Assembly (NCBI GenBank): GCA_027031185.1
Contig: JALVEF010000428.1
Span: 1-8,085 of the forward strand
DNA length: 8,085 nucleotides
Direction: 5' to 3'
Source: Saprospiraceae bacterium
GTDB taxonomy: Bacteria > Bacteroidota > Bacteroidia > Chitinophagales > Saprospiraceae
The position numbers and the translations under genes were made by a program. Shown here one piece after another: positions 1 to 5,649 of this stretch (positions are counted from its first letter, which is position 1; each line of letters starts with the position of its first letter). Below the pieces are notes generated by a model, which saw only the letters and a list, made by a program, of their open reading frames with translations, did not search any database and was not told the DNA's origin.

Positions 1-128
1 GCCCTTTTTGCACCTACCTTTGCCAAAATTTTCTCATGTAGCGCTGCTACACATCGAAAATTTTAGCTTCGGTAGGCACAAAAATGCCTATTTTATCCCT
101 AAAAACAGGAGCACCTAAACAGTTACTG
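1..128. repeat. Palindromic intergenic repeat, copy A (left end outside window)
   Basis: Positions 11-70 are the reverse complement of 5513-5572 with one mismatch in 60. The core folds on itself: GTAGC/GCTAC around a 3-nt loop, flanked by AAAATTTTC/GAAAATTTT, then CCTACC/GGTAGG. To its right, 71-123 continues as an A/T-rich arm ending in ACCTAAACAGT (113-123), which is also the right end of copies B and C. The short palindrome CAGTTACTG (120-128) overlaps that end. The left end of the element would lie before position 1. There is no coding potential; it looks like a MITE-like or REP-like dispersed element 5' of the nuclease gene. That it is mobile is inference. Confidence 0.75.
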
Positions 129-254
129 TGATGGGAGCATTTGTCCGGCATCCGGCGCAAGTAAGTGCGGGGATGCGCAAACTTTTTTCACTCCCTGAGT
201 CGTCGGGTTCGATATCTTACCCAACGGCACGGATAGATGCCGTATCTTTACGAC

Positions 255-2957
255 ATGAATCGTATCGTATTCGGATTGTCGTTGGATGCGGGCGCCTTTC
301 ATAAGAAGGCCGGCACCTACTTTTATGGTCGCAAGTCCTTCTTGCGGCATTTGGAGCGACATCTGGGATTGACCCACCCGGAAAAGAATTTGGACTGGCT
401 GCGGAAGGCCCTGTTTCGCAAGCTGGTCAAGGACTTTCTGGATGTGCATCCGGATGTGTTCTTTGCGGATTCGTATGAGGCGGATCCTTATGGTACGGGT
501 GCTGCCGTGCTGGATTTGCGGGACGGGCTTCGACTGGCGGGATTTGACTTTGTAGAGACGGAAGATATGCCGGCGCGTCTGGCCACGTTGTGTGCGTTGG
601 AACGTCATGTGCGTAAGGCATTGGAAGCCACCGGTCAGAAGGCCGTGTTTGCATCCGGATTTGCGGAACGCTTTGTCGCGGTGCTTGATGCGGTGGAGGG
701 CGAGGACTTCTCCAATTATGACGTGCGCATTCTTGAGCCGCGCGACTTGCTCCCGCCGTGGTGGCGCGTCTTATTGGCGCGTCTGGGAAAGGCGGGAGCC
801 CGGGTGCATTATGACGATTTGTCCGCTGATGTCCCGGATGATGGCAGTGACCTGGCGCGGGTGCGGCAAGCATTGTCCGGAGATGGTGATGCGGATAAGA
901 CACCATTGAACTTGTCCGGCGATGGCAGCATCGTACTGGTCCGGACGCCACGCGATTATGACAGCCTGGAGATGTTTGCGTATGCGTACGCGTCGCAGCA
1001 GGAAGACAAGCCTTTTTTGATCATTCCGCCGGAGCTGGTGCTGCCGGATAAGGTGTTTGAGGCGGACGGTTTTCCGGTCTGTGGTATCGCGTCGGTCTCT
1101 ACGTTGCGGCCGTCCCAACAATTGATCAAGCTGGCGGCCTTGTTTTTGTGGTGGCCATTGGATCTGTCCCGGCTGCTGGAATTTTTGTCGCTGCCTTATT
1201 CGCCGCTGCACCCGCGTCTGGCGCGCTTGCTGGCGCGTGCCTTGCAAGACCGGCCCGGTTTTGAGAATGAGGCCTGGGCGCGGGCGTTGGAGGTGTTTCG
1301 ACAACAGACGGATGATGAGGACGTGTATGCGCAGGCCCTGTTTGAATACCGTTTTTGGTTTGAGCGGGCGCGTGCTTTGCACCAGGACAGTGTGGAAGTA
1401 GATACGGTCACCGAGCTATATCGTCACTTGGCGGAATGGGCGCGCCAAAGGCTCGTGGATACGGATAGTGAGACCAACCGGACTATCTATACCGGTATTC
1501 ACCGCTTGTCGCGTGATATGCTTGAGATGATCGGGCTGGTGGGTAGTACCCGCCTGTCCGTACAGGAACTCAATGCGCTCACGGATATCGTCTTGCAGCC
1601 TTCGCCGATGGCGCATCGGGACCGGCAAGTGGGGGCACCGGACTTTGCGTATAATCCCGGTGGGGTGGGTTTTGCTCATAAAGAGGTGGTTTGGTTCAAT
1701 TTTATTGCCAACCAGGGTCCTGTCGGGCCGTTGCCCTGGCGCGGCCGGGAAATCGAATATCTCGGGCAAAAAGGTGTGGAGTTTTGGTCTGTCAAAGACC
1801 AAAACCGGCTCCGGCAATGGCAGTATCGTCAGCCGGTATGGGCGGCGCAACGCCGGCTCATCCTGCTGGTGCCGGAAAAGGTAAACGGCAAGCTCGCCTA
1901 CAAGCATCCGCTTCACTATGAACTCGATGCGCTCATCGTCAATCCGGAGGCCATCGTGCTGGACGCGACGGTGGACCGTGAGGCGCTCCACCGGCTGTTT
2001 GCGCCGCGCCCGCATACCCGGGTAGAGCCGGTGAGACGCTTTGTCAGTGACTGTATCATTCCGGTGCCGGCCGTAAATGGTGCGCCCGCACTGTCCGTCA
2101 CGGCCATCCGCAATTTTCTCTATTATCCGCATATCTGGTATCTGCGCCATGAGGCAATGCTTAGCGGGGGACATATTACCGGAATCAAAGACACAGACCG
2201 GTTAAAGGGCAATATCGCCCACAAGCTATTTGAAAGGCTGTGGCAAGAACCATTGGAGCAGATGGATGATGGAGATATTGACGCTTCATTTGACAGGCAT
2301 TTTGAAGAATTGGTTCGGCAAGAGGGCCTGCCGTTTTTTGAGTATGGCCGGGAACCGGAACTGGCCGCCTACCGGGCGCAACTCCGGATGTCGGTGTATA
2401 AGTTTGTCTATGCGTTGCGGGACAACGGCTGGCGGGTCGTTGCGCGGGAGCAGGCCATTGAAGGCCAAATCGGGCCGTGTGATGTCACCGGCGTGGTGGA
2501 CATGGTATTGGAACGGGACGGCCACTACCTGATCGTGGATTTCAAATGGGGCGGGATAAGTGCTCGCCGGGATCTGCTTCGCAACGATGAAGACTTGCAA
2601 TTGATGCTGTACGCCAAATTTTACGGGTCGCCGGATCGCTATTGGGATACGTGCTTTTACATCATTAGCCGAGGGGTCTTTCTGACCCGTACCCGCGGTC
2701 TTCTGATCGAAGCGGAGGTGCTCAATCGGGAAGACCGTGGCATAGATGAAGTGTATTCGCGCGCATTTCAAGTAGCCGAAAGGACACTGGTCTGGCGGCT
2801 TGCTCAATTGGGCAACGGCCAATTAGAGTTGCGTACCGAACAAAACATCCCTGACCTGGATAGCCGGTATGGAGAGGAGGTACTTGAATTGATGCCCCTT
2901 CCGACGAAGTCAAACCGGTATGACGACTATGGCTTTTTGATTGGTGAAGCGGACTGA
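255..2957 (+). CDS. AddB-like PD-(D/E)XK nuclease family protein
   Basis: A 900-residue protein resembling AddB, the nuclease-bearing partner of the AddAB helicase-nuclease that processes double-strand DNA ends for recombination. The C-terminal RecB-type nuclease domain (about residues 610-830) shows the expected residues in order: H656 (GNIAHKLFE), D749 (GVVD), D762 and K764 (IVDFK), and Q782/Y786 (QLMLY). The middle has an inactive-helicase-like stretch (STLRPSQQ, then a WWPLDLSRLLEFLSLP motif near 300-315). No Walker A motif is seen, and the cysteines that hold the AddB Fe-S cluster are absent (Tyr in the FLYYPHIWYL segment; one Cys after the QxxxY). The AddA helicase partner is not in the window. 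ATG 255 is preferred because the first strand (RIVFGL) starts there. An in-frame ATG at 237 would add six residues; TATCTTTA (243-250) before 255 is a poor -7 box. The LysE gene follows 3 nt after the stop. Confidence 0.85.
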   Translation: MNRIVFGLSLDAGAFHKKAGTYFYGRKSFLRHLERHLGLTHPEKNLDWLRKALFRKLVKDFLDVHPDVFFADSYEADPYGTGAAVLDLRDGLRLAGFDFVETEDMPARLATLCALERHVRKALEATGQKAVFASGFAERFVAVLDAVEGEDFSNYDVRILEPRDLLPPWWRVLLARLGKAGARVHYDDLSADVPDDGSDLARVRQALSGDGDADKTPLNLSGDGSIVLVRTPRDYDSLEMFAYAYASQQEDKPFLIIPPELVLPDKVFEADGFPVCGIASVSTLRPSQQLIKLAALFLWWPLDLSRLLEFLSLPYSPLHPRLARLLARALQDRPGFENEAWARALEVFRQQTDDEDVYAQALFEYRFWFERARALHQDSVEVDTVTELYRHLAEWARQRLVDTDSETNRTIYTGIHRLSRDMLEMIGLVGSTRLSVQELNALTDIVLQPSPMAHRDRQVGAPDFAYNPGGVGFAHKEVVWFNFIANQGPVGPLPWRGREIEYLGQKGVEFWSVKDQNRLRQWQYRQPVWAAQRRLILLVPEKVNGKLAYKHPLHYELDALIVNPEAIVLDATVDREALHRLFAPRPHTRVEPVRRFVSDCIIPVPAVNGAPALSVTAIRNFLYYPHIWYLRHEAMLSGGHITGIKDTDRLKGNIAHKLFERLWQEPLEQMDDGDIDASFDRHFEELVRQEGLPFFEYGREPELAAYRAQLRMSVYKFVYALRDNGWRVVAREQAIEGQIGPCDVTGVVDMVLERDGHYLIVDFKWGGISARRDLLRNDEDLQLMLYAKFYGSPDRYWDTCFYIISRGVFLTRTRGLLIEAEVLNREDRGIDEVYSRAFQVAERTLVWRLAQLGNGQLELRTEQNIPDLDSRYGEEVLELMPLPTKSNRYDDYGFLIGEAD

Positions 2958-2960
2958 GTC

Positions 2961-3590
2961 ATGCCGGCGGAATTGTTGTCTGTTTTTTGGATGGTTGTGA
3001 TCGCTCATCTGCTGGCAGTGATGAGTCCCGGCCCTGATTTTTTGATCACGTTGCGCCATGCCACGCGGTATTCGCACAAGGCGGGTATCTATACCGCTGC
3101 GGGTATCGCTACAGGTGTTGTCGTGCATGTGTCGTATGCAGCGGCGGGTGTGTCATGGGTGGTGTCGCGGTTTCCGGCTATCTTTGGTGCGATTAAAATC
3201 GGCGGAGGACTGTATTTGATTTATTTAGGCATTTCAGTGTTACGTGACCACGGCGAAAGGTCCGGCGTGGAGGATGACACGGATGCGGCCCGGGAGATAG
3301 GGATCTGGCGGGCATGGCGAGCCGGCTTTTTGACCAATGTGCTCAACCCCAAAGCGAGTTTGTTTTTCCTGGGTTTGTTTTCCTTGTTTTACAAGGCCCG
3401 CCCTCCTGTCGGACTGGTTGTGCTGACGGGCGGTGTGCTTGTGCTCAATACCTTTTTATGGTTTGTCCTTGTCTCCCTGTTGTTGACGCGTCCGCCGCTA
3501 CTGAGCCGCTTCCGGCAGTATGAGGCATTGATCCAAAAAGGGATCGGCGTGCTCTTTGTCGGGCTTGGGGTGTACTTGTTGGGTTCCTAA
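2961..3590 (+). CDS. LysE/RhtB family amino-acid exporter
   Basis: A 209-residue inner-membrane protein of the LysE/RhtB translocator family, whose members export amino acids or related small molecules by proton exchange. Family marks are the SPGPD motif after the first helix (residues 22-26), the glycine-rich second helix, the KIGGGLYLIYLG segment (79-90) and GFLTNVLNPKA (122-132) before the fourth helix. About six membrane segments can be placed at roughly 6-26, 41-66, 71-94, 122-143, 149-175 and 189-208, with a charged loop at 94-117. Length is typical for the family. The start is 3 nt after the nuclease stop, so the two genes are probably co-transcribed; no functional link is evident. The substrate cannot be told from sequence. 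Confidence 0.9.
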   Translation: MPAELLSVFWMVVIAHLLAVMSPGPDFLITLRHATRYSHKAGIYTAAGIATGVVVHVSYAAAGVSWVVSRFPAIFGAIKIGGGLYLIYLGISVLRDHGERSGVEDDTDAAREIGIWRAWRAGFLTNVLNPKASLFFLGLFSLFYKARPPVGLVVLTGGVLVLNTFLWFVLVSLLLTRPPLLSRFRQYEALIQKGIGVLFVGLGVYLLGS

Positions 3591-3776
3591 TTGCCGGCAA
3601 GCCATTCCATCACTTTTAAGCTTGGTCCAAAACTCCAGCTTGTCAATTTCTAGATTTCTCGCTTCACCGGTTTGCCAAAAAGGCGGGCAGATTTTTTCAA
3701 AACGTGACGGCAATCACATTGTCGGCAAGCAAATGCCCCGTCCTTTGCGCCGATATTTGCTCACAGAATTGTTGTG
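3591..3776. other. Intergenic stretch without a recognised gene
   Basis: This is the part of the LysE-rhodanese gap before repeat copy B. It opens with the self-complementary TTGCCGGCAA (3591-3600) right after the LysE stop. The related 12-mer TTGYCGGCAAGC occurs at 3591 and again near 3718. A CACAGAATTGTTGTG imperfect hairpin ends at 3776. No U-tract terminator is convincing. A minus-strand frame is open across 3591-3713 but it continues antisense into LysE and has no supported start, so it is not called. Confidence 0.5.
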
Positions 3777-3801
3777 ACTGTTTAATTACCCGCTATTTTT
3801 G
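3772..3801 (+). promoter_or_regulatory. Bacteroidota-type promoter for the rhodanese genes
   Basis: TTG at 3772-3774, then 19 nt, then TATTTTTG at 3794-3801, an exact match to the Bacteroidota -7 consensus TAnnTTTG with standard spacing. Transcription would start near 3807 and give a leader of about 50 nt before ATG 3858. The -7 box lies inside repeat copy B. The matching arm of copy C reads TGTTTTTG, so one G-to-A difference in copy B makes the box. No experimental support is available here. Confidence 0.6.
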
Positions 3802-3828
3802 CGCTAAAAACAGGGGGGCCTAAACAGT
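3777..3828. repeat. Palindromic intergenic repeat, copy B (short, centre-deleted form)
   Basis: A 52-bp element bounded by ACTGTTTA (3777-3784) and TAAACAGT (3821-3828). Its left 33 bp match the reverse complement of the right arm of copy C at 29/33. Its right 26 bp (3804-3829) match the right arm of copy A (99-124) at 23/26. The two arms meet at CTAAAA (3804-3809), which is present in both, so it looks like the full element after an internal deletion at microhomology. If the element ends at CTGTTTA/TAAACAG, the flanks TTGTGA and TTGCGA form a 5/6 match that could be a decayed target duplication; this is speculative. Confidence 0.65.
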
Positions 3829-3857
3829 TGCGATTGTTAAACTAAAACCAAAAGACG

Positions 3858-4172
3858 ATGAGCTTTTTCGGAAGAATGTTTGGTCCTACCATTGATCAAG
3901 TGGACTTCAAGTCACTGGTAAAAGACGGCGCTGTCGTCATTGATGTGCGTACCCCGGAAGAATATGCGCAAGGGCATGTGGAAAACGCGATCAACATTCC
4001 GCTTCAAGTCATTGGCAATGAGGTGGAAAAGATCAAGGCCTTCAACAAGCCTGTTATTGTGTACTGTCTGTCCGGCGGCCGTTCGTCCAGCGCCAAATCC
4101 TTCCTGGCCAATCAGGGCGTGGAAGTGTACAATGGGGGAGGTATCCGTGATATTTCCGCTGCTTTGGCGTGA
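3858..4172 (+). CDS. Cytoplasmic single-domain rhodanese-like protein
   Basis: A 104-residue one-domain rhodanese (GlpE/PspE-like fold), expected to carry sulphane sulphur on its catalytic cysteine and pass it to a thiophilic acceptor in the cytoplasm. It shows the family's VIDVRTPEEYAQGHV substrate-side motif (residues 27-41), the INIPL strand (46-50), and the active-site loop C70-L-S-G-G-R75. It has no signal peptide. The ATG at 3858 begins a compact domain and lies about 50 nt after the predicted transcription start. A second rhodanese, this one with a lipoprotein signal, starts 46 nt after its stop, and both precede one terminator, so they are likely one unit. The physiological acceptor is not shown by the sequence. 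Confidence 0.9.
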   Translation: MSFFGRMFGPTIDQVDFKSLVKDGAVVIDVRTPEEYAQGHVENAINIPLQVIGNEVEKIKAFNKPVIVYCLSGGRSSSAKSFLANQGVEVYNGGGIRDISAALA

Positions 4173-4218
4173 TCTGACACGGTGCTTTCGTACCTTGTCT
4201 CCAACAAAATCGAACGTC

Positions 4219-4632
4219 ATGAAAAATTTCTTGCTTTTTCCGGTACTCGGTATCGCTATGACCATCGCCGCCTGCGGCGGCCAAAGTGATGCCGGTACCA
4301 CCGCACAAACCGCCCGGGCTGTCGTCCAAAATATGGATCCGGCAGGCTTCAAAAAACTGATTGACAGTGACGCGGGGACGGTCATTGATGTCCGCACGCC
4401 GCAAGAACATGAAGCCGGCTTCATCAAGGGCACCGATCTGAATATTGACATCACGGCGCCCGGATTCAAGGACAAGATCGGACAGCTGGACCGGAACCAG
4501 ACCTACTTGCTCTATTGCCGCAGTGGCGGACGCAGTGCGCGGGCCGCTGCCATCATGGAGTCTATGGGTTTTAAGCACATTTACAACCTGGAAAACGGTT
4601 ATATGGGCTGGAAGCAAGCCGGCCTGGAGTAA
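4219..4632 (+). CDS. Rhodanese-like lipoprotein
   Basis: A 137-residue rhodanese with an export signal. Residues 1-18 form a short hydrophobic signal ending in the lipobox IAAC, with C19 as the lipidation site. A linker runs to about residue 35, and then comes one rhodanese domain: VIDVRTPQEHEAGFI (55-69), the NIDI strand (75-78), active-site loop C100-R-S-G-G-R105, and the C-terminal NGYMGW motif (126-131). It should face the periplasm or be anchored in a membrane there, with sulphur-transfer or sulphide-related chemistry as the family role. ATG 4219 is chosen because upstream in-frame starts would read through the previous gene and lose the signal peptide. It follows the cytoplasmic paralogue closely, and a strong terminator lies 40 nt downstream. 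Confidence 0.9.
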   Translation: MKNFLLFPVLGIAMTIAACGGQSDAGTTAQTARAVVQNMDPAGFKKLIDSDAGTVIDVRTPQEHEAGFIKGTDLNIDITAPGFKDKIGQLDRNQTYLLYCRSGGRSARAAAIMESMGFKHIYNLENGYMGWKQAGLE

Positions 4633-4672
4633 TACACTTGCCGTTTGCGGTTGAGAAACTTCATCAGACGGA

Positions 4673-4700
4673 GGGGCGCTGCTGGCAGCGCCCCTTTTTT
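4673..4700 (+). terminator. Rho-independent terminator of the rhodanese unit
   Basis: GGGGCGCTG (4673-4681), loop CTGG, CAGCGCCCC (4686-4694), then six T residues (4695-4700). The stem is a perfect 9 bp, G+C-rich, with an immediate U-tract. It lies 40 nt after the lipoprotein stop and separates it from the convergent S4 gene. The minus strand has no U-tract, so it acts on + strand transcripts. Confidence 0.92.
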
Positions 4701-4753
4701 ATGTTTCGGCCCGGTATGGTGCGATGGATCCGGACTATCCGACGCATATCGCG

Positions 4754-5149
4754 TTATTCGCGACGGCCTTTGAGCTTTTCAATCAGGCGGCGCTCTTTTT
4801 TGGTGGGACGGCCGGTGCCCTTTTCCCGGTATTCGCCTGCTTTGCCGGCCAAAAACCACCGCTCATATTTTTGCAATTCTTCTGCCGGTGTCAGATCTTC
4901 ATAACAGGTGACGGCCAATGCCGCGCCAACGCGCTTCTCAATCGGCTTGAGTACCTTGAAAATGCGGTTGAAGCCTCCTTTGCGCACTTGGATGATATCT
5001 CCCGGTCCCACCCGGGCAGCGCTTTTGAGAATGGTGTCGCCCTGGCTTACGTGGCCCTTGCGACAGGCCTCGGTGGCCTGACTCCGCGTCTTGTAAATGC
5101 GAACGCTCCACAGCCACTTGTCCACTCTGACTTTGGTGTCGTCACTCAT
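4754..5149 (-). CDS. hslR: S4-domain RNA-binding protein, Hsp15 (HslR) family
   Basis: A 131-residue protein with an S4 RNA-binding domain at the N-terminus: VRVDKWLWSVRIYKTRSQA (residues 7-25), then KGHV and a V/I-rich GDIIQV strand near residues 50-55. The C-terminal basic tail ending GTGRPTKKERRLIEKLKG matches the Hsp15 (COG1188) pattern. E. coli Hsp15 binds 50S subunits that hold stalled nascent chain-tRNA and helps recycle them; firmicute relatives (RqcP) act in alanine tailing. A similar ribosome-rescue role is inferred. The start is set at ATG 5149-5147, which overlaps the stop of the upstream gene as ATGA; the longer reading frame to 5200 lies inside that gene and has no family similarity. 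It is transcribed from the promoter near 5405. Confidence 0.9.
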   Translation of the reverse strand: MSDDTKVRVDKWLWSVRIYKTRSQATEACRKGHVSQGDTILKSAARVGPGDIIQVRKGGFNRIFKVLKPIEKRVGAALAVTCYEDLTPAEELQKYERWFLAGKAGEYREKGTGRPTKKERRLIEKLKGRRE

Positions 5150-5382
5150 TGGCCGAAGTGCTGCACGATTTTCTGCACCAGGCGAAACGCCGCTTCCCAC
5201 ACGGCGCGGTCGGGGATGGGGTAGGAGCGCCGCGTGTCCTCGACCCGGGTCACCCCAGACTCGCCGTTTGCCGAATAGGACGTTGCCAAATTAACATGCA
5301 CATAGCTCGCTGTCAGCCATGCAAACAGCACGGCGGCAAAGACAAAAGTCACCCGGCGGCGTTTGGATTTTTTTGTTTTCAT
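5146..5382 (-). CDS. Small single-TM basic protein coupled to the S4 gene
   Basis: A 78-residue protein that I do not recognise. It begins with a strongly basic stretch (KTKKSKRRR, residues 2-10), followed by one hydrophobic segment (about 11-29), then a polar tail with an amphipathic end (AVWEAAFRLVQKIVQHF, about 60-76). This suggests a cytoplasmic N-terminus and an exported tail, or an uncleaved signal anchor. It is credible as a gene because its TGA overlaps the S4 start as ATGA, and a perfect -7 promoter box lies 22 nt upstream of its ATG with no other gene between. It may serve mainly to couple translation of the S4 protein, or act with it at the membrane; neither is shown. Confidence 0.72.
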   Translation of the reverse strand: MKTKKSKRRRVTFVFAAVLFAWLTASYVHVNLATSYSANGESGVTRVEDTRRSYPIPDRAVWEAAFRLVQKIVQHFGQ

Positions 5383-5404
5383 TTTGTCGTGGCTATCTCT
5401 GCGT

Positions 5405-5412
5405 CAAATATA
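5405..5412 (-). promoter_or_regulatory. -7 box for the minus-strand S4 unit
   Basis: On the minus strand 5412-5405 reads TATATTTG, an exact TAnnTTTG. The predicted transcription start is near 5399, about 16 nt before ATG 5382. No TTTG is seen 19-21 nt upstream, so only the -7 half is supported. Confidence 0.55.
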
Positions 5413-5459
5413 CGTATTTTTTCGCTTTCCGGTTGTATGGGATTCGCTGTATTACGCGG

Positions 5460-5501
5460 TTTTCGCTTTGACGGAACCACCGGTGCCGCCAAAGCGGAAA
5501 A
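5460..5501. repeat. Imperfect 42-bp hairpin beside repeat copy C
   Basis: The left arm has TTTTC, GCTTTG and CGG; the right arm has CCG, CAAAGC and GAAAA, pairing in order with single-base bulges around an ACCGGT centre. It lies 11 bp from the abrupt left edge of copy C. It shares no obvious sequence with the ACTGTTTAGGT element. It could be part of the upstream region of either divergent gene, or a remnant of another element. Confidence 0.5.
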
Positions 5502-5512
5502 TGTCTGTCGAA

Positions 5513-5621
5513 GAAGCTAAAATTTTCGATGTGTAGCAGCGCTACATGAGAAAATTTTGGCGAAGGTAGGTGCACAATGGCCATTTTAGTGCAAAAACAG
5601 CGGGTACCTAAACAGTAACTG
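5513..5621. repeat. Palindromic intergenic repeat, copy C (left arm missing)
   Basis: 5513-5572 equals the reverse complement of 11-70 at 59/60. The right arm continues to ACCTAAACAGT (5606-5616) and the small palindrome CAGTAACTG (5613-5621). Similarity to the expected left arm stops sharply at 5513, so this copy has lost that half or joined other DNA there. The hairpin stem is TGTAGC/GCTACA with loop AGC, inside AAAATTTTC/GAAAATTTT. It sits directly upstream of the lyase gene, and its end abuts a -7 promoter box. Confidence 0.78.
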
Positions 5622-5623
5622 CC

Positions 5624-5631
5624 TATCTTTG
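5624..5631 (+). promoter_or_regulatory. -7 box for the HMG-CoA-lyase-family gene
   Basis: TATCTTTG is an exact TAnnTTTG, starting 3 bp after the end of repeat copy C and 18 nt before ATG 5650. Transcription would begin near 5637, giving a leader of about 13 nt. No TTTG is present at the -33 position, which falls inside the repeat arm. Confidence 0.5.
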
Positions 5632-5649
5632 GCAGACCAAAACCTCGCT

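Noticed and set aside
237..254. ATG 237 as the nuclease start
   Set aside because: It adds MPYLYD before the first conserved strand and has no better ribosome site; ATG 255 fits the fold start. It cannot be fully excluded.
427..951. 174-codon minus-strand ORF antisense to the nuclease gene
   Set aside because: It lies wholly inside a well-supported gene, with His/Pro/Thr-rich low-sense composition typical of a shadow frame.
771..1382. 203-codon minus-strand ORF rich in Arg and Gln
   Set aside because: Antisense shadow of the nuclease; the Arg/Gln excess comes from complementary codons.
1416..2174. 252-codon minus-strand ORF antisense to the nuclease gene
   Set aside because: Long, but it covers conserved AddB-like segments on the other strand and shows no recognisable motif of its own.
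3660..3700. Possible LysE terminator ending in TTTTTT
   Set aside because: The only pairing before the T-run is a 3-bp GCC/GGC, too weak to call.
4054..4617. Minus-strand ORFs antisense to the two rhodaneses
   Set aside because: Both rhodanese active-site loops read correctly on the + strand; the antisense frames show no domain.
5393..5584. 63-codon minus-strand ORF across the divergent intergenic region
   Set aside because: It runs through repeat copy C and the hairpin, so its codons derive from repeat DNA rather than a gene.
1..5621. Repeat copies as a CRISPR array
   Set aside because: The three copies are kilobases apart, differ in length and orientation, and have no regular spacers.
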